From Bifidobacteriaceae bacterium (lineage in GTDB: Bacteria > Actinomycetota > Actinomycetes > Actinomycetales > WQXJ01): DNA of 6,363 bases. Of the stretch, positions 1 to 4,665 are shown in pieces; within the stretch, counting starts at the first letter, position 1; every line of letters begins with the position of its first letter. The notes beneath the pieces were generated by a model, which searched no databases, was not told the DNA's origin, and saw nothing but the letters and a program-made list of their open reading frames with translations. The stretch is taken from the NCBI GenBank assembly GCA_031258055.1, contig JAIRNM010000282.1:1-6363 (forward strand), read 5' to 3'. A program made the translations under genes and the position numbers.

Positions 1-1
1 C

Positions 2-721
2 TACGACATCATCCTGGCGACCAACATGCTGTCTGTTGGCGTTGACGTGAACCGACTGGGCCTCATGGTCGTCAACGGCCAGCCAAAGAACACCGCCGAG
101 TACATCCAGGCCACCAGCCGCGTAGGCCGTGCCTTCCCCGGCCTCGTTGTGACGGTTCTGACGTGGAGTCGCCCTCGGGACCTGTCCCACTACGAGACCT
201 ATGAGCACTACCACGCGACGTTCTACAAGCATGTCGAGGCGCAATCGGTGACACCGTTCGCACCACGCGCCCTTGACCGGGCGCTCACCGGCACCATGGT
301 CAGCCTCCTACGCCTCGACAACGATGACCTCAACCCCAACCTTGGCGCGCAGACCCTGGATAAGACGGGCAGCCCAGAGGCCGCCCACGTCACCTCAGTA
401 GTCGAAGACCGCGCGTGGAAGGCCAAGGACAAGGCCTCCCGCGACCTGGTTCGCGGCATGGCACGTGACCGGATCGACCGCTGGGCCAAGGAAGCAGCGG
501 TCGGTGGACGACGCCTCGGCTACGAAACCGAACGCGGACAAGGCGACGTGGTGGCCCTTCTGAAGAAGCCCGGAGCAGCCCAGTGGGACGAGTTCACCGT
601 GCCCATGTCTATGCGGGAAGTCGAGCCTGGCGTCCAACTCGTCATGGACGCATCAAAACACTCGACCGACTCGCACCCGTGGCGACCGCGGCCAGTTCCG
701 AAGAACGGAGGCCCGACGTGA
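2..721 (+). CDS. drmA: DISARM helicase DrmA, C-terminal part (5' end outside window)
   Basis: This is the last 239 residues of a superfamily 2 helicase. The frame is already open at base 2, so the protein starts upstream and the first in-window Met (base 26) is not the true start. Counting from the first visible codon, residues 6-16 form helicase motif V (ATNMLSVGVDV) and residues 36-43 form motif VI (QATSRVGR, with the arginine finger), so this is the end of the second RecA-like lobe. The remaining ~190 residues, starting with a Tyr/His-rich stretch (YETYEHYHATFY), are the C-terminal extension. DrmA is known to pair with DrmB as a DNA-binding, ATP-driven complex that recognises incoming phage DNA. 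Assignment to DrmA rather than another helicase rests on the motif VI wording together with drmB and drmC directly downstream in order. The stop overlaps the drmB start by 4 bases (GTGA). The ATP-binding Walker motifs are outside the window, so activity cannot be judged. Confidence 0.9.
   Translation, partial: YDIILATNMLSVGVDVNRLGLMVVNGQPKNTAEYIQATSRVGRAFPGLVVTVLTWSRPRDLSHYETYEHYHATFYKHVEAQSVTPFAPRALDRALTGTMVSLLRLDNDDLNPNLGAQTLDKTGSPEAAHVTSVVEDRAWKAKDKASRDLVRGMARDRIDRWAKEAAVGGRRLGYETERGQGDVVALLKKPGAAQWDEFTVPMSMREVEPGVQLVMDASKHSTDSHPWRPRPVPKNGGPT
707..711 (+). promoter_or_regulatory. Ribosome binding site for drmB
   Basis: GGAGG lies 6 bases before the GTG at 718, inside the drmA coding end. 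This perfect Shine-Dalgarno core selects GTG 718 as the drmB start over an ATG 135 bases upstream (583), which would put 45 extra residues deep inside drmA without any such site. Confidence 0.8.
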
Positions 722-2559
722 GCGCCACCAACTACGTAGTCGGCCAAGTCCGACCCAGCCAGGTTCTCTGGGCATACGGGCCAGGTTCCATCGTTGACCT
801 GCCCAACCTTTCCGTCGTCACGATGGGGCTGAACAAGTGGGACCCCAACAGGTGCCCGCCGGTGGAAGAAGCACGGCTCTTGGCCGCCGTGAAGCAAGCC
901 CTCGGCCCGCAAGTGCAGCGGCTGAGAATCCCCCCGTTCCTGCTTGAGGATCGCGTCGACCCGCTCTCTGCCGAAGGCCGGGTGGGGGTGCCCGTCAGAC
1001 CATTCCCCCGGTGGCTCCGCTGCGTCAAGTGCGGCCTGCTCGCCGAGTACGACTCCGGCCTGTTCGAGATCAAACCGAACCTGTACCGACCGGAACGCAC
1101 CCACTTCCTGCACTCCAACTGTCCGAAGGGAAAGCACGCCGACGCCGTGCCCGCCCGCTTCCTTCTGGCCTGCCGCAATGGCCACCTTGACGACTTTCCC
1201 TGGCACTGGTTCGTCCACAGTGGCTTGTCCGATTGCCGAGGCACGCTCCGATTCTTCGAGCGAGGGGCCTCGCTACAGACCGAGAACCTGTGGGTCAAGT
1301 GCGACACCTGCGACGCCGCACGGTCTCTCGTCCACGCCTTCGGCAAGGACTCCAAGGACAATCTGCCAGGCTGCCGAGGCCGACACCCACACCTGGACTC
1401 ATACGAGGAGTGTGCCCAAGACCCACGCACCATCCTGCTCGGGGCAACCAATAGCTGGTTCCCCATTACCCTCTCAGTTCTGGCCATCCCGCTGGAAAAG
1501 AACCAGCTCAGCCAACTCGTACTCGACGGTTGGCAGCATTTCATCGACGTGGACGACGAGGCTGAACTGCGCGGCATCGTCAAGACGCTCGTCAAGACGA
1601 GCGCCCTGCCTGGCATCGACAAGTGGGACATTCCGACCATCTGGCAGGCCATCCAGATTCGCAAGTCCGGCGGGGCCGCAGAGGTCGCCTCCGAGGGTGA
1701 CATCAAGCAGCCGGAGTGGGAAGTCCTGACCTCGGCCAACCCGCCCAAGGACTGGCCGCATTTCATGAGCACGGTCACCGACCCGCCCGAGGGCTACGAG
1801 CGGTACGTCAAGCGAACCCTCCTGCTGGAACGGTTGCGGGAAGTGAACGCGCTCATCGGCTACACCCGAGTCGAAGCCCCCGAGGAGAGTTCCGACCCCG
1901 ACGAGCGCCCGCCCATGGCCGACCTGACACGCGGCACAGTCGAATGGGTGCCCGCCAGCGAAGTCCACGGAGAAGGCATCTTCATCGAACTAAAGGAATC
2001 CGTCGTCCATGCCTGGGAGAAGAGCGAGGCTGTCGGTGAGCGAGATAAGCTACTGTTCTCCGGCCATCAAGGCTGGAGGAACGCCCGGCACCTCAAGCCG
2101 GATGTCGGCTTCCCGCCCGCCCGATACGCCATGCTGCACACCCTGGCGCACCTCCTGATCCGGGAACTCGCCCTTGAATGCGGCTACAACGCCGCCAGCA
2201 TCCGCGAACGCATCTACGCCAGTTCCGACAAGGACAACCCGATGGCGGGCATCTTGCTCTACACGGCGGCTGCTGACTCCGACGGCACCCTGGGCGGTCT
2301 CGTCGAACTCGGGAAGCCCGACTTCCTGGGTCGTCTCCTCGACCAAGCGCTGGAACGCGCCTCAGTCTGCTCGTCCGACCCACTGTGCTCCGACCATGAT
2401 CCGGGCAAGGACCGGTCACTGCACTCGGCGGCCTGCCACTCCTGCACCTTCGTCTCGGAGACCTCCTGCGAACGCGGCAACCGATACCTGGATCGAGCGC
2501 TCATCGTGAAGACCCTGAAGGACAACGACGCCGCATTCTTCGACGGGCAAGGAGCCTGA
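718..2559 (+). CDS. drmB: DISARM protein DrmB (DUF1998 domain)
   Basis: A 613-residue protein when started at GTG 718. The N-terminus (VGQVRPSQVLWAYGPGSIVD, residues 9-28) is the signature opening of DrmB proteins. The middle carries Cys pairs and singles that look like zinc ligands: CVKC at 102-105, C135, ACRNGH at 151-156, CDTC at 195-198, C219 and C232. The C-terminal third is the DUF1998 region: a His-Thr-Leu-Ala-His segment at 474-478, GILLYTAAADSDGTLGGL at 511-528, then a cysteine cluster at C551, C557, CHSC 573-576 and C584. DUF1998 is found fused to or beside DEAD/DEAH-type helicases; in DISARM, DrmB binds DrmA to form the DNA-sensing core. Coupling to drmA (GTGA overlap) and to drmC (1-base gap) supports equal expression of all three. 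All family landmarks appear present with no frameshift, so the gene looks functional. It has no transmembrane segment or signal peptide and is expected in the cytoplasm. Confidence 0.92.
   Translation: MSATNYVVGQVRPSQVLWAYGPGSIVDLPNLSVVTMGLNKWDPNRCPPVEEARLLAAVKQALGPQVQRLRIPPFLLEDRVDPLSAEGRVGVPVRPFPRWLRCVKCGLLAEYDSGLFEIKPNLYRPERTHFLHSNCPKGKHADAVPARFLLACRNGHLDDFPWHWFVHSGLSDCRGTLRFFERGASLQTENLWVKCDTCDAARSLVHAFGKDSKDNLPGCRGRHPHLDSYEECAQDPRTILLGATNSWFPITLSVLAIPLEKNQLSQLVLDGWQHFIDVDDEAELRGIVKTLVKTSALPGIDKWDIPTIWQAIQIRKSGGAAEVASEGDIKQPEWEVLTSANPPKDWPHFMSTVTDPPEGYERYVKRTLLLERLREVNALIGYTRVEAPEESSDPDERPPMADLTRGTVEWVPASEVHGEGIFIELKESVVHAWEKSEAVGERDKLLFSGHQGWRNARHLKPDVGFPPARYAMLHTLAHLLIRELALECGYNAASIRERIYASSDKDNPMAGILLYTAAADSDGTLGGLVELGKPDFLGRLLDQALERASVCSSDPLCSDHDPGKDRSLHSAACHSCTFVSETSCERGNRYLDRALIVKTLKDNDAAFFDGQGA
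2549..2554 (+). promoter_or_regulatory. Ribosome binding site for drmC
   Basis: AAGGAG ends 6 bases before the GTG at 2561 and lies in the last codons of drmB. It marks GTG 2561, one base after the drmB stop, as the drmC start. Confidence 0.75.
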
Positions 2560-2560
2560 T

Positions 2561-3340
2561 GTGGATGAACTCCTCACCGTCATCGCCGAGCTAGGCCTTG
2601 AACTGCACCCCGACCGGGTTCGGGTCGTTGCCTCCAAGATTGAGATCCTCGGCTCGGTCGAACAATTCGGCCTGGCCAAGCCCGCGTTCGGCCCCAACGC
2701 AAACAAAGAGATGATCGCTCGCCTTGATGAGGCCTGGCAGGGAACCGATGCCATGTCCCCGCGCGATGTCGCGACGGCACTTCGCGGTGCTTCTGCGACG
2801 GCGGTCGAGCAAGAGAACAGGGGTTCCGTAGAGCTGGCCTGGACCGGGCCATTCACGGGCCAGGTGCCGATCCGCCACACCGAGCAAGTGCTCATCCAAG
2901 TGATTGACGCCGCCAAGAACCGGCTCTTCCTGGTCAGCTTCGTCGCCTACCAAGTCGCGTCCATCGGGCAAGCACTCAGCAACGCCACCGGGCGCGGCGT
3001 TCAGATCGACGTGCTCTTGGAATCGTCGTCCCGTCACGGCGGCAAGGTCGATCATGACTCCGCCGCCGCCATGCAGAAGGCCGTACCGTCCGCCAGACTC
3101 TTCGCCTGGTCCGACGTGGACAAACAGGCCTCGGGTAGGTATCCCGGTGTCGTCCACGCCAAGTGTGCTGTGGCCGACGGCGAGATCGCCTTCATCACCA
3201 GCGCCAACCTGACCGCCGCCGCCATGGAGAACAACATGGAACTCGGCGTCCTGGTCAAGGGCGGTAACCTGCCCCACGAACTCCACGCCCACCTGGACGC
3301 TCTCATCACTACGAAGGTCATTGAGCCCATCGGCGACTAG
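2561..3340 (+). CDS. drmC: DISARM phospholipase-D-fold protein DrmC
   Basis: A 259-residue protein. It has one phospholipase D (HKD) catalytic motif near the C-terminus, H199-x-K201-x4-D206 (VHAKCAVAD), followed by the usual ITSANLT block (212-218; N216) and E227 in NNMELGV. The hydrophobic strand RLFLVSFVAY (121-130) and QIDVLLESS (148-156) fit the PLD core. The first ~100 residues carry no motif I recognise. With only one HKD copy, an active site would need a homodimer, as in Nuc-type PLD nucleases. DrmC accompanies drmA and drmB in DISARM loci; in the Bacillus system it was reported to contribute little to protection, so its role is unsettled. The start is GTG 2561, supported by an AAGGAG site. 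It is the last gene of the operon, and a gene on the opposite strand ends 25 bases beyond its stop. Confidence 0.9.
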   Translation: MDELLTVIAELGLELHPDRVRVVASKIEILGSVEQFGLAKPAFGPNANKEMIARLDEAWQGTDAMSPRDVATALRGASATAVEQENRGSVELAWTGPFTGQVPIRHTEQVLIQVIDAAKNRLFLVSFVAYQVASIGQALSNATGRGVQIDVLLESSSRHGGKVDHDSAAAMQKAVPSARLFAWSDVDKQASGRYPGVVHAKCAVADGEIAFITSANLTAAAMENNMELGVLVKGGNLPHELHAHLDALITTKVIEPIGD

Positions 3341-3365
3341 GTGGGCATGAGGAGGTCGTAGGGTC
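3341..3365. other. Convergent 25-base gap between drmC and the HNH gene
   Basis: Only 25 bases separate the two converging stop codons. I see no stem followed by a T-run here on either strand, so no intrinsic terminator can be supported. Transcription from each side probably runs into the other gene unless Rho or polymerase collision stops it. Confidence 0.5.
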
Positions 3366-4118
3366 TCACCAAGTGGTGTCCCAATAGACCTCTCCAGCGA
3401 GGGCTTCTGCAATCACAAACCTCACCAGAACGACAGCATTGTTCTGGAAGGCGAAGAACCGATAGCGCCCCTCTTGGACCTCGCGCCAGCCGCCAGGGGC
3501 CAGGGCAGGTTCTTCAGGATCACCATGTATGGAGAAGATGTCGTGCAGGGCTCTGGTGCCGACTTCCGGCAGCAAGTCAAAGTTCTGCGGGACGTTCTCG
3601 AAGGCGTCACGTGTGCTCTCATCAAGAGAGGCGAGGGCTTGAAGACTGACCCCTGTTGGGTCCTCCAGTCGCGGCTCATTGAGCCACCATGAGACATGCC
3701 CCCTTGCGAGCTTCACAGCAACGACGTGGGCATGGTCGGCATCAAGCATCCACCCGTCGTCCCTGCGGGCGTCTTCGATAGCGTCCTTGAGAGCGGGAAC
3801 CTCCCGAAAAGCTCCGACAGTTGATGGTCGGAGCCCGGCTTCTGGACTGGTAGAACCATGCAGCACGCAATCCAGGAAGCATGAGAGGTACTGCTCGGCC
3901 TGGGCGAAGCTGTTGTTGCAATCACGGCAGCAACAAATGGTTGGCAGGTGTTCAGGATACGGCTTGTCCAAGAACACCTTGGATGGGACATGATCCTGAC
4001 TGCTGTTCTCCGCAGTCAGGGTCACCCCACAGTAGGGGCACCACTGAAGGTGTCTCCAGTCCGGACCCAGGTGCTGGAGGTTCGCCTTGCCAACGTAATC
4101 GTCAGTCACGACCAGCAT
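3366..4118 (-). CDS. HNH-type endonuclease, stand-alone
   Basis: About 250 residues if started at the ATG complementary to 4116-4118. The frame also allows a GTG 36 bases further out (end 4154), which would add 12 Arg-rich residues. Numbered from that longer start, the N-terminal zinc/HNH unit is C39-x2-C42, the D54-H55 pair in SSQDHVPSKV, and C76-x2-C79-N80 in CCRDCNNSF: CxxC, DH, then CxxC-N in the order expected of a zinc-stabilised HNH (beta-beta-alpha-metal) nuclease. A relatively conserved Tyr/Cys-rich helix (EQYLSCFLDC) follows. The C-terminus (GWREVQEGRYRFFAF ... EVYWDTTW) has a strand-rich look and I know no function for it. It probably cleaves DNA, but the target is unknown. Neither start has a good Shine-Dalgarno, so leaderless translation is possible. 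I prefer the ATG because the GTG falls in the centre of a palindrome. GC appears lower than in flanking genes (31-34 of 60 in two sampled lines, against 37 in drmB and 42 in the recombinase), hinting at separate acquisition. Confidence 0.77.
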   Translation of the reverse strand: MLVVTDDYVGKANLQHLGPDWRHLQWCPYCGVTLTAENSSQDHVPSKVFLDKPYPEHLPTICCCRDCNNSFAQAEQYLSCFLDCVLHGSTSPEAGLRPSTVGAFREVPALKDAIEDARRDDGWMLDADHAHVVAVKLARGHVSWWLNEPRLEDPTGVSLQALASLDESTRDAFENVPQNFDLLPEVGTRALHDIFSIHGDPEEPALAPGGWREVQEGRYRFFAFQNNAVVLVRFVIAEALAGEVYWDTTW

Positions 4119-4132
4119 CTTAACGGTACCGG

Positions 4133-4183
4133 CTCTTCGGGAACGTCTGCGCACCTACTAGGTGTTCGCACATTCCCGAGGAG
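4133..4183. repeat. 51-base imperfect palindrome over the ardC ribosome binding site
   Basis: The outer arms are CTCTTCGGGAA (4133-4143) and TTCCCGAGGAG (4173-4183), matching at 10 of 11 positions; the mismatch becomes a G-U pair in RNA. The inner arms CACCTA (4152-4157) and TAGGTG (4159-4164) match perfectly around base 4158. Both arm sets share that same centre. The right outer arm includes most of the GAGGAGG ribosome binding site. It may be an operator for a dimeric regulator of the divergent genes, or an RNA hairpin that hides the ardC start site. The symmetry is seen directly; the function is inferred. Confidence 0.55.
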
Positions 4184-4184
4184 G
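4178..4184 (+). promoter_or_regulatory. Ribosome binding site of the ardC-like gene
   Basis: GAGGAGG sits 4 bases before ATG 4189. It is a strong Shine-Dalgarno that fixes the start of the truncated ardC-like gene. Bases 4178-4183 lie in the right arm of the palindrome at 4133-4183 and would be paired if the mRNA folds. Confidence 0.75.
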
Positions 4185-4188
4185 TCTC

Positions 4189-4632
4189 ATGGTGTCGAAC
4201 CCTGGTTGGCGCAATCAGCGCGAGGCGAAGCTGGAGGCGCTGCATCAGCGGCTGACTGCCGCTGTAGAGGGCCTGGTGACGGGCGAGGACTGGGTTCGTG
4301 CGATGACGTTCGCCGCCCGGTTCCGGTCGCGGTCGTTCGCCAACACCTTGTTGATCTACGCGCAGCACACCGAGCGGTATGCCGCAGGTTCCATCACCGA
4401 GCCGTGGCCGTGCTATGTGGCTGGGTTCAAGCAGTGGGAGGCGTTGGGCCGGTCGGTGGAGCGCGGGCAGCGCGGCTACATGATCCAAGCGCCCGTGACG
4501 GCCCGGCTCGCGTCGGCCAACCCTTCTGATCCGAACTCGTGGCGCAAGCTCGGCTTCCGGGAGCCGCCCAAACCCGGCGAGGTCGTGTGGAGCAAGATCG
4601 TAAACGTCAAGCCCGCCTACGTCTGGGACACC
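4189..4632 (+). pseudogene. ArdC-like anti-restriction protein, N-terminal domain only, truncated by insertion
   Basis: About 147 residues of family-like sequence from ATG 4189. Residues 12-22 (EAKLEALHQRL), GEDWVRAM, and SRSFANTLLIYAQHTER, then the GFKQWEALGRSVERGQRGY block, are the hallmarks of the ArdC N-terminal ssDNA-binding domain. The last recognisable segment is VKPAYVWD, which normally leads on to the linker and the C-terminal metallopeptidase domain (HExxH). That domain is absent: after codon 147 the sequence changes character and runs antisense to a recombinase gene. ArdC proteins are known from conjugative plasmids, where they protect incoming single-stranded DNA from restriction. 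The frame stays open through the insertion to the window end (725 codons), but the added sequence is the complement of the recombinase and shows no ArdC similarity. A product would be an N-terminal fragment with an aberrant tail. The missing 3' part may lie beyond the far end of the element. The start is supported by GAGGAGG 4 bases upstream. Confidence 0.78.
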
Positions 4633-4665
4633 TTATCCCGAGTTTCTTGGCTTGACCTGCGGTTT
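4633..4665. other. Non-coding terminus of the inserted element
   Basis: This is a 33-base stretch between the inferred junction and the recombinase stop. It contains GTTTCTTG (4642-4649) and, 20 bases on and running into the recombinase stop, GTTTCTAG (4662-4669): a direct repeat matching 7 of 8 at a spacing of about two helical turns. This could be a pair of recombinase binding sites at the element end, but the repeats are short and chance is possible. Confidence 0.35.

Noticed and set aside
583..717. A 45-residue N-terminal extension of DrmB from ATG 583
   Set aside because: It lies wholly inside drmA coding sequence. The GTG at 718 has a perfect GGAGG site 6 bases upstream, and family similarity begins right after it.
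26..721. Start of drmA at the ATG at base 26
   Set aside because: The frame is open before it and the codons from base 2 (YDIILATN) are the expected lead-in to helicase motif V, so this is an internal Met.
944..1729. Long open frame on the plus strand within drmB
   Set aside because: Its translation is Ser/Pro/Arg/Thr-rich with no family features, and the overlapping frame encodes a clear DrmB. It is a high-GC shadow.
732..1778. 348-codon open frame on the minus strand opposite drmB
   Set aside because: Low-complexity Ser/Arg composition and no recognisable motif; it is antisense to conserved drmB.
3367..3378. Short inverted repeat CACCAAGTGGTG near the HNH stop as a terminator
   Set aside because: The stem is 5 bases with a 2-base loop, lies inside coding sequence and has no T-run.
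2591..3412. 273-codon open frame on the minus strand opposite drmC
   Set aside because: It is the codon-aligned complement of drmC, rich in Gly/Val/Asp/His as such shadows are, with no motif.
4124..4131. Perfect 8-base palindrome CGGTACCG between the divergent genes
   Set aside because: Too short to support a specific operator call on its own in high-GC DNA, and it is outside the larger palindrome.
3948..4529. 193-codon open frame on the plus strand spanning the intergenic region
   Set aside because: It overlaps both the HNH gene and the ArdC-like frame, runs through the palindrome, and has no motif or ribosome binding site.
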